From JBFMEX01 sp040752215 (GTDB lineage Bacteria > Pseudomonadota > Alphaproteobacteria > Rhizobiales > Hyphomicrobiaceae): a stretch of DNA of 64,000 nt. The stretch spans positions 3,041-67,040 of the forward strand of contig JBFMEX010000103.1 in the NCBI GenBank assembly GCA_040752215.1, written 5' to 3'. This document shows positions 53,836-62,210 of the stretch, in pieces. Under the pieces are notes generated by a model, which was not told where the DNA came from, did no database searches, and saw only the letters and a program-made list of their open reading frames with translations. Position numbers and translations under genes: made by a program. Position 1 is the first letter of the stretch, and every line of letters starts with the position of its first letter.

Positions 53836-54846
53836 TCATACGCCCAGCGCGTCGAGCGCGCGCATCAGCTCGGGCGCGGTGCGGATAGTGCCGACCTCGA
53901 TGCCGCGCCAGCTCTTCAGCACCTGCCGCTTGACGAGACCGTGAACCTCCGGGAACAGCCGCTCGATCAGCGCCACCACGGCGCCGGCCGAGGCCCGGGT
54001 GGCGCCGTCGTCGACCTTGAGTGCAAAGCCGAGCTCGAGCTCAGGGAAGCCGCCGCAGTAGACACCCTCGGCGCCGGTCTTCATGAACACCTCGCCCGGC
54101 AGGTTCCGCATGACGACGGTGTCGGCGCGTCCGGGCCCGGCGACCAGCTCCGGCTCGGCCCAGCAAGCGGTGAGGATGCGCTCGACCGCGGCGCGGCGCG
54201 CCGGCGGCAAGCCATCGCCTGTCACCAGCCGCGCGAACAGCGTCGCCATGATCGACAGCGGCATCGCCCAGTTGGGGACCGAGCAGCCGTCGCGACCCAT
54301 GGCCTCCGGGCCGAGCGGGCAGCCGGTGAGATCGACCAGCGCCTCGAGCACGCGCCGCTGCACCGGATGGTCGGGCTCGAAATAGCCGTCCGTCGGCTCA
54401 CCCAGGTGCACCGCCGTCGCCAGCATGCCGGCATGCTTGCCCGAGCAGTTGTTGTGCAGCTGGGTCGCATCTCGGCCGGAAAGCCACAACGCCTTGGCCG
54501 CCGCCGCGCCGAGCGGAGGATGCGCACCACAGCCGAGGTCGCGCTCGGCGAGGCCGACCCGGGCCAGCATGTCGGCGGCGATGCGGGTGTGGCGATCGGT
54601 GCCGGTGTGTGAGGCACAGGCGAGCGCGATCTCGGCGTGGCCGAAGCCGTAGCGGTCGGCGGCTCCGGTCTCGATCAGCGGCAGGCACTGGATGGCCTTG
54701 ATCGCCGAGCGCGGAAACACCGCGCGCGCGATGTCGCCGAGCGCCAGAACAATCTCGCCGCTCGGGCGCGTGATCGCGATCGCGCCGCGGTGGAAGCTCT
54801 CCACCAGCGGTCCGCGCGTCACCTCGATCAGGATCGGATTGGTCAT
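53836..54846 (-). CDS. L-asparaginase, class 3 (Rhizobium etli ReAII type)
   Basis: A 336-residue cytosolic enzyme. The residues that define this class sit at matching positions, one lower than in ReAII: Ser47 and Lys50 in F-P-R-S-A-I-K-A-I-Q, Cys134 and Lys137 in N-N-C-S-G-K-H-A-G-M, and Cys188 in G-R-D-G-C-S-V-P-N-W. The ReAII group uses a Ser-Lys tandem and a zinc ion bound by the Cys/Lys set. It hydrolyses asparagine to aspartate and ammonia. It follows the mauG gene by 152 bases on the same strand and may be a separate unit. Confidence 0.92.
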   Translation of the reverse strand: MTNPILIEVTRGPLVESFHRGAIAITRPSGEIVLALGDIARAVFPRSAIKAIQCLPLIETGAADRYGFGHAEIALACASHTGTDRHTRIAADMLARVGLAERDLGCGAHPPLGAAAAKALWLSGRDATQLHNNCSGKHAGMLATAVHLGEPTDGYFEPDHPVQRRVLEALVDLTGCPLGPEAMGRDGCSVPNWAMPLSIMATLFARLVTGDGLPPARRAAVERILTACWAEPELVAGPGRADTVVMRNLPGEVFMKTGAEGVYCGGFPELELGFALKVDDGATRASAGAVVALIERLFPEVHGLVKRQVLKSWRGIEVGTIRTAPELMRALDALGV

Positions 54847-54998
54847 GGTCGGGGAGCCGCTCCGTGTTCGCTCGATTCGCCCCGCCGGGGCCGGCACGCG
54901 CCCTTCTAGTGTGCGATGCGGCAAGATGGAAGCACCACCACCTCGGGCAAAGGGGTCGAGCGGCCGACTTGCCCCGCAGCGGCGATCCCGCCGGCCGG

Positions 54999-56177
54999 CT
55001 ACCAGTTGTCCGGTGGTGCGCTGCGAGCCTCGCCGACCAAATCGTCGAGGCCCTCGGAGGTGAGGGTGGCAAGGAACGCGACCAGCGCCTCGCGCTCGCC
55101 CGCGTCGAGCCCGAGCGGCCGAACGAGTGGGCTCTGGCCTTGGTGAGGCTTGCCGCCGCCATCGTAGAAGGCCACCACTTCGGCCAGCGTGCGCAAGCCG
55201 CCGTCGTGCATGTAGGGTGCAGTGAGCGCGACATTCCGTAGACTGGGGGTGCGGAATTTCCACAAGTCCCTGGGATCGAGGGTCGCCTCGTAGCGGCCGA
55301 GGTCGGCTATTGCCGCCGCCGAGACGCTGGCAATGACCTCCCGCCCCAGCCGGTAGCGGACACCCGGCGCCACCTCGATCGCCTCCCCTGCCTCGGGCCG
55401 CTGGCGGAGCTGCTCGCGCCACCAGCCGTAACCGGTGTCGTGAAAGCGCTGGTCGGTCAACAGCGCGTCCCTCTCGCCGATCGTGTGGCATTGCACGCAG
55501 CCGGCCTTGCCGGTGAACAGCGCGAGCCCGCGCTGCTCGTCGGCCGTCAATGCGCCGACCTCGTTGCCGTAGCGCCAGCGGTCGAAGCGGCTCGAACCGG
55601 CGACCAGCGTGCGCTGGTATTCGGCGAGCGAGGCGCCGATCGCGTCGAGGCTGACGCCATGACCGAACGCCTGCTCGAACCGCCCCCGATAGTCAGGCAA
55701 CGTCCGCAGCAGCTCGACGACGCGGCCGACAGAGGGGTTCGCCATCTCGTTGACCGCCACCAGCGGCCCGATGAATTGCGTCTCCAGCGCGCTCTCGCGG
55801 CCGTCGTGGAACAGCGGCCCGAGCAGGGCGACGTTGATCAGTGTCGGCGCATTGCGCTTGACGGTCCGCCCCTCGAAGCCGACCGCGGTCGCCATCTCAT
55901 TGTTGGCGAACGCCTGCTCCGGCACGTGGCACATGCCGCAGGAGATCGTGCCGTTGAACGACAGGCGCCGATCGAAGAAGATCTTGCGGCCAAGCGCGAC
56001 CATCGCCGCGCTCCCCCTTCCGGCCGGAACGGCCGGCAGTCCGAGATGCGTCGCCCGGCTGCGCTCGAGCGCCCGGCCCGGCCAATCCTGGTCGGCAGCC
56101 GCCATGGTGCCCGTGAGCGCCGTCATGCCCATGAGCGCAGTGATTCCCGCTGTCCGGAAATATGCGTCGACCGGCAT
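54999..56177 (-). CDS. dihaem cytochrome c peroxidase/MauG-family protein of the mtoX operon
   Basis: A 392-residue exported protein with signal peptide (cleavage near A-A-A-D, residues 26-29). Two haem c sites: C80-G-M-C-H84 and C227-V-Q-C-H231, in the MauG/CcpA fold (A-L-G-R-K-I-F-F-D-R-R-L-S, R-N-A-P-T-L-I-N, F-R-T-P-S-L-R-N-V-A-L-T-A-P-Y-M-H-D-G). In methanethiol-oxidase gene clusters of Hyphomicrobium a MauG-type gene follows mtoX and the SCO gene, and is thought to mature or use the oxidase. The ATG overlaps or abuts the SCO stop (one base), so translation is coupled. Confidence 0.92.
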   Translation of the reverse strand: MPVDAYFRTAGITALMGMTALTGTMAAADQDWPGRALERSRATHLGLPAVPAGRGSAAMVALGRKIFFDRRLSFNGTISCGMCHVPEQAFANNEMATAVGFEGRTVKRNAPTLINVALLGPLFHDGRESALETQFIGPLVAVNEMANPSVGRVVELLRTLPDYRGRFEQAFGHGVSLDAIGASLAEYQRTLVAGSSRFDRWRYGNEVGALTADEQRGLALFTGKAGCVQCHTIGERDALLTDQRFHDTGYGWWREQLRQRPEAGEAIEVAPGVRYRLGREVIASVSAAAIADLGRYEATLDPRDLWKFRTPSLRNVALTAPYMHDGGLRTLAEVVAFYDGGGKPHQGQSPLVRPLGLDAGEREALVAFLATLTSEGLDDLVGEARSAPPDNW

Positions 56178-56178
56178 G

Positions 56179-56928
56179 CTAGCCCGCTCCGGCCTGCTCG
56201 AGCAGCAGCGTGGCGATGTCGCTCATCAGCAGGCGCGGGTCCATCGTGCCGAGACCGTAGATATTGCGGATACGCCCGCTGGCATCGACCAGGAACAGGC
56301 GCAGCGTGTGATTGATGCGGCCAAGGTCCGTACCGCGATCGACGACCTGCCCGAAGCCTTTGAGCAGCGGCTTCAGATCCTCCTCCGACGTGCCGGTGAG
56401 GAAGTGCCAGTCCATGACGTGACCCGCCGCGACCTCGGCTCGGCGCGGATCGGCGAGCGCCGCAAGGGCCGCCGGCGGATCGCGTTTGGGATCGAAACTG
56501 ATGGTGACGAGCTGCACGGACACGCGCAGCGGCGCCGCCGTGCGGCTCGCATGCTCGATCTCGTAGAGCAGCGACATCGCCAGCGGACAACCGTTGACGT
56601 CGGTGCAAGTGAGATAGACGAAGCTGACGAGCGAGATGCGCCCTTTCAGCAGCGACCCGAGATCGACGCGCACGCCGGTATGATCGAGCAGCACGGCGCT
56701 CGCTGCCGGCTTGATCGGCGGCAGCGCGTAGCTTCCGGGCTCCGGCGGCACGAAATCGAAGTCCGCGGTCCGCGGGAATTGATCCGGCAGGGCGCGCAGG
56801 GCCGCGAGATCGAAAGCCTGCCGTCCGACCCGTTGCCCGCCGCTCCCCGTCAGCCACACGCCGCCGGCCGCGGCGAACGCCGCCGCCAGCAGCCCGATCG
56901 TCGTCACTCCTCTGCGCATCGTCGTCAT
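56179..56928 (-). CDS. SCO1/SenC-family copper chaperone of the mtoX operon
   Basis: A 249-residue protein anchored by an N-terminal helix (about residues 9-28), with a thioredoxin fold in the periplasm. The copper site is present as C-T-D-V-N-G-C-P (C-x5-C rather than the usual C-x3-C) with a His in H-T-L-R-L-F-L-V-D. V-L-L-D-H-T-G-V-R and F-V-Y-L-T-C-T-D fit the SCO pattern. Its likely job is copper delivery to MtoX, which is a copper enzyme, because it lies between mtoX (31 bases) and mauG (one base). The longer Cys spacing is worth noting. Confidence 0.92.
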   Translation of the reverse strand: MTTMRRGVTTIGLLAAAFAAAGGVWLTGSGGQRVGRQAFDLAALRALPDQFPRTADFDFVPPEPGSYALPPIKPAASAVLLDHTGVRVDLGSLLKGRISLVSFVYLTCTDVNGCPLAMSLLYEIEHASRTAAPLRVSVQLVTISFDPKRDPPAALAALADPRRAEVAAGHVMDWHFLTGTSEEDLKPLLKGFGQVVDRGTDLGRINHTLRLFLVDASGRIRNIYGLGTMDPRLLMSDIATLLLEQAGAG

Positions 56929-56959
56929 GCCCTCCGGGCCGGAGAGCGCAAGCCCGCTC

Positions 56960-58297
56960 TCACGCGCTGTAGAGCTTGCTCGAGCCGAACGTCATCAGGT
57001 GTGCGCGGCCCAGGCCCTCCTTGAAGGAATCGATGGCAAACTTCTCGGTCAACTCCTTGCCGTCCCAGGCGTAGCCCTTGATGAACTGCTCGTTGTCGGC
57101 GCCCTTCTTGTCCCAGTTGGCGAGCAGCGAGGCGGTGAAGTAGACGCGCTTTCCGTCCCAGCTCTGCGACACCATGTTGACCTGGGCGGCGATCTTCTTC
57201 TCGTAGACCTGCTTGGGCTTCATCGGGTCGGAGATGTCGAAGAGGCGCGTTTTGCCGTCCATGAACGTGTTGACCCACAGAGTCTTGTCGTCGGAGGCGA
57301 TCGAGATGTCGACGGGCAGCGGGATCTTTGAGGGATCCCCGATGTCGGCGACCTCCTTCGCCTGCCACTCGCCCTTGGCGTCCTCGTAGATCAGCCACAA
57401 CTTGGAGGTCAGCGCCGAGGAGGTGAACGCCCAGTTGCTGGTCGGGCCCCAGCCGAAGCGGATCTCCAAGGGCGCGCCCGGCACCTTGAACACGCGGCGC
57501 GGCTTGCGGGTGTGCAGATCCCACTGCACGACGGTACCACCGAAGCGCTGCATCGCCTCCTTGTCCTGCAGCATCTTACCGAAATCCATCATGTAGTTCG
57601 ACCAGCCGGTGAACGACGAGGTCAGCATCACGTTCTTGCGGATCAGCGCTCGCACGTCGTAGCCGTAGCCGTCGGCGAAATCGTCGACCAGCTTGGCGCC
57701 GCGCGGATCCTCCTTGGTCGGGATCCAGTGCGTGGCGACGAATGTGCCCTCGTCGGTGTACTCGACCAGCGCCGTGCGGCCGCCGTGATCCCTGTCGTTG
57801 GACAGGGCGGAGATGATCATGCGGCCGGGCAGCGCGTAGAACGTGTGCGGGCCGACCGCGCCGCCCGAATCCTTGACGAACGTCTCGATCGTCTTGGCAA
57901 GCCTCGGTTTGCCGGCATCGCTCGCCACGTCGAAGATGAAGATCCGGCTCGTATCGAGCCCGCCGGCCCACAGTGCGCGCCGGTCGGAGGTGAAGCCGGC
58001 GTGATGCGCCTCGTGGCGACCGCCGACGGAAACCGAGTTGACGACCTTTCCGTAGGTCGGCGAGCCGGGCCGCACGTCGACCGTTACCATCTTGTCGGAG
58101 GCATCGCCTACGCCCTCGACGCCGAGCGTCCAGACGTACATGTACTCTTCCTGGCCGGTGATCATCGGCATGTAGGGCGACTGACACGTCTCGTCGGCCC
58201 ACGCCGGAACGAGATGCCCGGCGGTGCCGAGCATGAGCGTTGCCGCCGAGCCCGCGAGCACTTGCCGACGGCTGAGGTGATCGAGCATGTCTGTCAT
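56960..58297 (-). CDS. mtoX: methanethiol oxidase (SBP56/SELENBP1 family)
   Basis: A 445-residue protein exported by the Tat route: S-R-R-Q-V-L-A-G at residues 9-16 and cleavage near A-W-A-D. The mature part is the selenium-binding-protein-56 beta-propeller: Y-M-Y-V-W-T-L-G-V-E-G, the His cluster H-E-A-H-H at 95-99 (metal-ligand block), R-I-F-I-F-D-V, and F-G-W-G-P-T-S-N-W. It should oxidise methanethiol with O2 to formaldehyde, hydrogen sulfide and hydrogen peroxide using copper. Downstream SCO and MauG genes in the same order as in Hyphomicrobium support the call. Preceded by 93 bases after the ABC ATPase gene, same direction. Confidence 0.94.
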   Translation of the reverse strand: MTDMLDHLSRRQVLAGSAATLMLGTAGHLVPAWADETCQSPYMPMITGQEEYMYVWTLGVEGVGDASDKMVTVDVRPGSPTYGKVVNSVSVGGRHEAHHAGFTSDRRALWAGGLDTSRIFIFDVASDAGKPRLAKTIETFVKDSGGAVGPHTFYALPGRMIISALSNDRDHGGRTALVEYTDEGTFVATHWIPTKEDPRGAKLVDDFADGYGYDVRALIRKNVMLTSSFTGWSNYMMDFGKMLQDKEAMQRFGGTVVQWDLHTRKPRRVFKVPGAPLEIRFGWGPTSNWAFTSSALTSKLWLIYEDAKGEWQAKEVADIGDPSKIPLPVDISIASDDKTLWVNTFMDGKTRLFDISDPMKPKQVYEKKIAAQVNMVSQSWDGKRVYFTASLLANWDKKGADNEQFIKGYAWDGKELTEKFAIDSFKEGLGRAHLMTFGSSKLYSA

Positions 58298-58390
58298 GGT
58301 GCGTTCTCCTTGATTGAGTCGGCTTGCTTCAGAGGTTGCGTGCCCCTCGATCTCGTCACCGGCAGCGGTCGCGATCGCTACGCGCGCGCA

Positions 58391-59179
58391 TTACAGCGCC
58401 TCGAGCTCGCGTCCGGCATAGAGCGCGTCGAGCGCCTCCTGCTCCAGCTCCGCGTAGCGCCGGGTCACGGTCACCGCGATCTCGCGCGGACGCGGCAGGT
58501 CGACATCGATGATCTTGACGATCCGGCTCGGCGCATCGGACATGATGTAGATGCGATCGGCGAGGAACAGCGCCTCCTCGAGCTCGGCGGTGATGAACAC
58601 GGTCGAAAGGTGCGTGTCCTCGAACAATTTCAGATAGTACTCCTGCATCAGCTCGCGAGTCATCACGTCGAGGCCGCGGAACGGCTCGTCGAGGATCATG
58701 ACCTTGGGGTTGTTGACGAGCGCCTGCGCGAGCTCCGCGCGCCGCATCATGCCGCCGGAGAGCTGAGTCGGGTACTTGTCCTTGAAGTCGCCGAGCCCGA
58801 ACCTGTCGAGCAGCTCTGCCGCCTTGGGTCGCGCCGCCTGACGCGAGGAGCCCCGCGAGACCGGGCCGAACAGCACGTTCTCCTCGACTGTCATCCACGG
58901 CCAAAGCGCCGTCTCCTGGAACACGAGCAGGCGGTCCGACCCTGCCGCCGCAACCGGCGCGCCGTCCATGGTCAGCGTGCCACGGTCGGGCCGCTGGTAG
59001 CCGGCGAGGATGTAGGCGAGCGTCGACTTCCCGCAACCCGATGTGCCCATCACCACGCTGAGCTTGCCGGCCTCGAAGCGGAACGAGCAGTCGGCCAGCA
59101 CCGCGGTCGGCGCCTGCCCCTTTGCCCTGTACGTCTTGTAGAGCCCGCTACCGACCAGCTCGCCGACCGCTGCTGCCAT
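58391..59179 (-). CDS. ABC transporter ATPase (NrtD/SsuB/TauB type)
   Basis: A 262-residue cytoplasmic ATPase. Walker A G-T-S-G-C-G-K-S-T at about 47-55, Q-loop F-Q-E-T-A-L-W-P-W-M-T, signature L-S-G-G-M-M-R-R-A-E-L, Walker B V-M-I-L-D-E-P-F and H-like switch shifted to F-I-T-A-E-L-E-E-A (Ala-Glu in place of H-D). It energises the adjacent permease of the nitrate/sulfonate/taurine uptake class. It is the second ATPase of the cluster, with its own permease 40 bases upstream, and the last transporter gene before mtoX. Confidence 0.9.
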   Translation of the reverse strand: MAAAVGELVGSGLYKTYRAKGQAPTAVLADCSFRFEAGKLSVVMGTSGCGKSTLAYILAGYQRPDRGTLTMDGAPVAAAGSDRLLVFQETALWPWMTVEENVLFGPVSRGSSRQAARPKAAELLDRFGLGDFKDKYPTQLSGGMMRRAELAQALVNNPKVMILDEPFRGLDVMTRELMQEYYLKLFEDTHLSTVFITAELEEALFLADRIYIMSDAPSRIVKIIDVDLPRPREIAVTVTRRYAELEQEALDALYAGRELEAL

Positions 59180-59219
59180 CTCAGTCTCTCCAATTGCCGC
59201 GCGTGGGCCGCCAAACGTC

Positions 59220-60071
59220 TCAGCGCCGCTTCCACGGCATCATGCGCCACTCGATCACATCGACGACCCAAGTCGACAGCGCGCCCGCGACGCCGATCGA
59301 GATCATGCCGACGAACACGACCGGCAGCGTGCTCGACACGTAGCCTTCCCAGGTCAGCCGCCCGAGGCCGCTGTCGCTCGCGATCATCTCAGCCGCGATC
59401 ACCACGTTCCAGGTCACCGCAATGCCGAGCGTCATGCCGACCGCGATCGATGGGATGACGGCCGGAATGATGATGCGCCGGAAGACCGTGAGCCGCGGTG
59501 CCCCGAGCGAGCTCGCCAGCCACAGGTGCTCCTTCTTGATCGCTTTCACGCCGTCGTAGACGTTTATGGTGATGATGAAGAAGGCGCCGATGAAGGTGAT
59601 GAAGACGATGCTCGCCTCGTTGGTCGGCCAGAACAGGATCGACAGCGGCACCCAGGCGAGCGGCGGGATCGGCCGCATCATCTCGAACACCGGGAACACG
59701 ATCGCGTTGAAGCGCCGGCTGGTGCCGAGCAGAAGCCCGAGCGGCACGCCGAGGATCTGCGCGAACAGGAACCCGAGCAGCACCCGCTTGAAGCTGATCG
59801 CCCATGATTCCCAATAGCCGGGCGAGTACAGGAAGTCCTGCACCAGCACGCGCGCAACCGTGATCGGCCCGGGCAGCTCGTGGAAGCCCGGCAGCCTCAG
59901 CCGCACCGCCAGCTCCCAGGCCAGGAAGAACACCGCGATCGACACCAAGCCGCGCCAGTTAAACGTCATCTTCCGCCGCCGCGGCGCGTGCACACTCGCT
60001 GCCGGAGCGGCCGTGGCTGTCGTCGGCCCGGCAACGGGATCGACCGCGATCGCGCTCGCTTGCTCCTGCAT
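59220..60071 (-). CDS. ABC transporter permease (SsuC/TauC type), second copy
   Basis: A 283-residue inner-membrane protein with about six helices. The N-terminal 30 residues are an Ala/Pro-rich cytoplasmic lead. The C-terminal coupling loop E-A-A-x(3)-G-x-L-type appears as L-A-S-S-L-G-A-P-R-L-T-V-F-R-R-I-I-I-P. The R-P-I-P-P-L-A-W-V-P block is shared with the first permease. Its ATG overlaps the stop of the ATPase gene ahead of it (TGATG), so the two are translated together. Confidence 0.92.
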   Translation of the reverse strand: MQEQASAIAVDPVAGPTTATAAPAASVHAPRRRKMTFNWRGLVSIAVFFLAWELAVRLRLPGFHELPGPITVARVLVQDFLYSPGYWESWAISFKRVLLGFLFAQILGVPLGLLLGTSRRFNAIVFPVFEMMRPIPPLAWVPLSILFWPTNEASIVFITFIGAFFIITINVYDGVKAIKKEHLWLASSLGAPRLTVFRRIIIPAVIPSIAVGMTLGIAVTWNVVIAAEMIASDSGLGRLTWEGYVSSTLPVVFVGMISIGVAGALSTWVVDVIEWRMMPWKRR

Positions 60072-60943
60072 CACGCCATCTCCCGCTCGCCGCGCTCGAA
60101 GGCCTTCTGCGCCTCCTCGCGCACCGCCATCACGGTTTGCTCCTTGAGCGCAATGTAGGCGTGGCTCGCCATCATCTCCCGGCTTCTCGGCCGCGGCAGG
60201 TCGACCTTGATGTCGAGCTTCACTGTTCCGGGCCGGGTCGTCATCACGATCACGCGGTCGGCGAGGTAGAGCGCCTCCTCGAGGTCGTGGGTGATGAACA
60301 TTATGGTTTTTGGATTGTCGCGGAAGATGTTGAGCAGATGCTGGTGCATGGTCGACTTGTTGACCGTGTCCATGGCCCGGAACGGCTCGTCCAGCAGCAG
60401 CACCTTGGGATCGTTGATGAGCGCGCGGATGATCTCGACGCGGCGCTGCATGCCGGACGAGAGCTGCGACGGGTACGAGCCCGCGATGCGGTCGAGTCCT
60501 CCGGACGACCTCAGCATCGCGATGCCACGCTCCTCTGCCTCCTTGCGACCGACGAGTCCTTGCTTGATCAGGCCATAGGTGACGTTGTCGAGCACCGTCT
60601 TCCAGGGAAAAAGTGCGCCCTGCTGGAACACCACCACCCGATCGGCGCCTGGCCGCGGCGGCTTGTCGGGGCTCGCGAGCAGCTCGTCGTCGAGATAGGC
60701 CTCGCCACTCGTCAGCGTATCGAATCCGGCGAGGATGTTGAGCAGCGTGCTCTTCCCGCAGCCCGACGGCCCGACGATGGCGAGAAAGTCGCCCGGTGCG
60801 AAATCGATGCTGAAGTTGTCGAGCGCGACGACGCGCGCGCCCTCGGGATCGTAGATTTTCGAGACGTTGCGGATCGACACCTTGCCGCTCGACGGCCGTG
60901 CAGAGCCCGACTGGTAGCTTGTGCCGTTCAGAGTATCGCGCAT
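60071..60943 (-). CDS. ABC transporter ATPase (NrtD/SsuB/TauB type), first copy
   Basis: A 290-residue ATPase. Walker A G-P-S-G-C-G-K-S-T near 60, Q-loop F-Q-Q-G-A-L-F-P-W-K, signature L-S-S-G-M-Q-R-R-V-E-I, Walker B V-L-L-L-D-E-P-F and the H-switch F-I-T-H-D-L-E-E-A. The extra C-terminal helix segment (R-S-R-E-M-M-A-S-H-A-Y-I-A-L-K-E) and N-terminal extension are of the usual uptake type. It is 11 bases from the first permease gene and overlaps the next one. Confidence 0.92.
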   Translation of the reverse strand: MRDTLNGTSYQSGSARPSSGKVSIRNVSKIYDPEGARVVALDNFSIDFAPGDFLAIVGPSGCGKSTLLNILAGFDTLTSGEAYLDDELLASPDKPPRPGADRVVVFQQGALFPWKTVLDNVTYGLIKQGLVGRKEAEERGIAMLRSSGGLDRIAGSYPSQLSSGMQRRVEIIRALINDPKVLLLDEPFRAMDTVNKSTMHQHLLNIFRDNPKTIMFITHDLEEALYLADRVIVMTTRPGTVKLDIKVDLPRPRSREMMASHAYIALKEQTVMAVREEAQKAFERGEREMA

Positions 60944-60954
60944 GGCTCGTCTCC

Positions 60955-61791
60955 TCAGCCTGCCGTGCCGAGGCGCTCCTCGCGCCACGCCATGAGCCTG
61001 TTCCCGACGATCCTGACCGCGACACTCGACAGATAGCCGACGAAGCCGAGCGTCACCATGCCGATGATGATGGTCGGGTACTGGATCAAATTGTAGGCCT
61101 CCCAGATCAGGAAGCCGAGACCGTATTGCGCGGCGATCATCTCGCCCGCCGCGAGCGTGAACCACGCCGCGCCCATAGCGATCTGCAGGCCGGTGAAGAT
61201 GCTCGGCATCGCGCCCGGGATGATCACGTCTTTGAGGACGTCGGAGCTGGTGCCGCCGAGGCACTGCGCGGCGCGGAAATAGTCCTCGGGAATCGATTTC
61301 ACGCCGACGTAGGTGTTCATCGTCATGGCGAAGAACGCGACCAGGAAGGTGACGAAGATCACCGCCGGCTCGACGCCGGGGAACAGCAGGATCGCCACCG
61401 GCACCCAGGCGAGTGGCGGTACCGGCCGCAACAGGCTGAACAGGCCGTAGGCGTACTGGTGCACGCTCTTCTTCCAGCCCATGAAGATGCCGAGCGGCAC
61501 ACCGAGCACGATCGCCAGCGCGAAGGCGGCGAGCGCCCGGTAGGTGCTGTAAAGGATGTGGACGTAGTAGTCCTTGGTGAACAGCGAGATGCCGTAGGAA
61601 GGGTTGAGGCTCAGCCATTCGCGAATCACGCTCAACGGGTCCGGCAGCCGGCCGAATGCGGCGAGCGGCACCCACTTCACGCACGCGTACCAGAGCACCA
61701 GGAAGCCGAGGATGCCGCTGGCGGCGAGCCACAGCTGATCGCCGCCGGGCCATTCGTGCCGTTCCGTCTCTGCGAGTGCCGGGTCGGCCAT
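60955..61791 (-). CDS. ABC transporter permease (SsuC/TauC type), first copy
   Basis: A 278-residue inner-membrane protein with six predicted helices. The R-P-V-P-P-L-A-W-V-P motif and the coupling-helix block A-A-Q-C-L-G-G-T-S-S-D-V-L-K-D-V-I-I-P-G-A are those of sulfonate/taurine/nitrate permeases. It lies nine bases from the lipoyl-protein gene upstream and 11 from the ATPase gene downstream. Two different permeases in one cluster point to a heterodimeric channel or to two linked transporters sharing one binding protein. Confidence 0.93.
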   Translation of the reverse strand: MADPALAETERHEWPGGDQLWLAASGILGFLVLWYACVKWVPLAAFGRLPDPLSVIREWLSLNPSYGISLFTKDYYVHILYSTYRALAAFALAIVLGVPLGIFMGWKKSVHQYAYGLFSLLRPVPPLAWVPVAILLFPGVEPAVIFVTFLVAFFAMTMNTYVGVKSIPEDYFRAAQCLGGTSSDVLKDVIIPGAMPSIFTGLQIAMGAAWFTLAAGEMIAAQYGLGFLIWEAYNLIQYPTIIIGMVTLGFVGYLSSVAVRIVGNRLMAWREERLGTAG

Positions 61792-61800
61792 CCCTGTCTC

Positions 61801-62178
61801 CTATGCGATGCGGCTTTGGTAGTCGGCCGCGCCGAGCAGCTTGTCCACCTCGCCGGCGTCGTTGAGGCGCACACGCGCGATCCAACCGGCTCCATAGGCG
61901 TCGTCGTTGACGAGCCATGGCTCTTCGGAAAGCTTGGGGTTCACCTCGACGATCACACCACTGACCGGCGCAAAGAGGTCGGAGGCGACTTTCGTCGATT
62001 CGATGCTGCCGAACACACCACCCTGTTCGATTCCGCTACCCGGCTCCGGCACGCTGACGAGGCTCACCTCGCCGAGTTGCTGCTGTGCAAAATCCGATAC
62101 GCCGATGACGCCGATGTCACCATCACGGCGCACCCACATGTGCTCGGGATGATAGTGGCAATCGTCCGGAAACTTCAT
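61801..62178 (-). CDS. lipoyl-carrier protein of the GcvH/LbpA family
   Basis: A 125-residue cytosolic protein. The lipoylation site is Lys63 in S-I-E-S-T-K-V-A-S-D, with the flanking F-A-P-V-S-G and V-N-P-K-L-S-E-E-P-W-L-V-N motifs of GcvH. There is no gcvT or gcvP nearby. In sulfur-oxidising Hyphomicrobium a GcvH-like lipoate-binding protein (LbpA) works with the sHdr complex as a sulfur carrier; this orphan copy inside a methanethiol cluster may be of that type. Family membership is clear, the sub-role is inferred. Confidence 0.85.
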   Translation of the reverse strand: MKFPDDCHYHPEHMWVRRDGDIGVIGVSDFAQQQLGEVSLVSVPEPGSGIEQGGVFGSIESTKVASDLFAPVSGVIVEVNPKLSEEPWLVNDDAYGAGWIARVRLNDAGEVDKLLGAADYQSRIA

Positions 62179-62210
62179 CTCCACTCCTCGTCGGTCTCGC
62201 TCGACTATGG

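Noticed and set aside
61801..62178. Assignment as glycine-cleavage H protein
   Set aside because: The lipoyl site fits, but no gcvT or gcvP is nearby and the sulfur context suggests another carrier role; only the family name was used.
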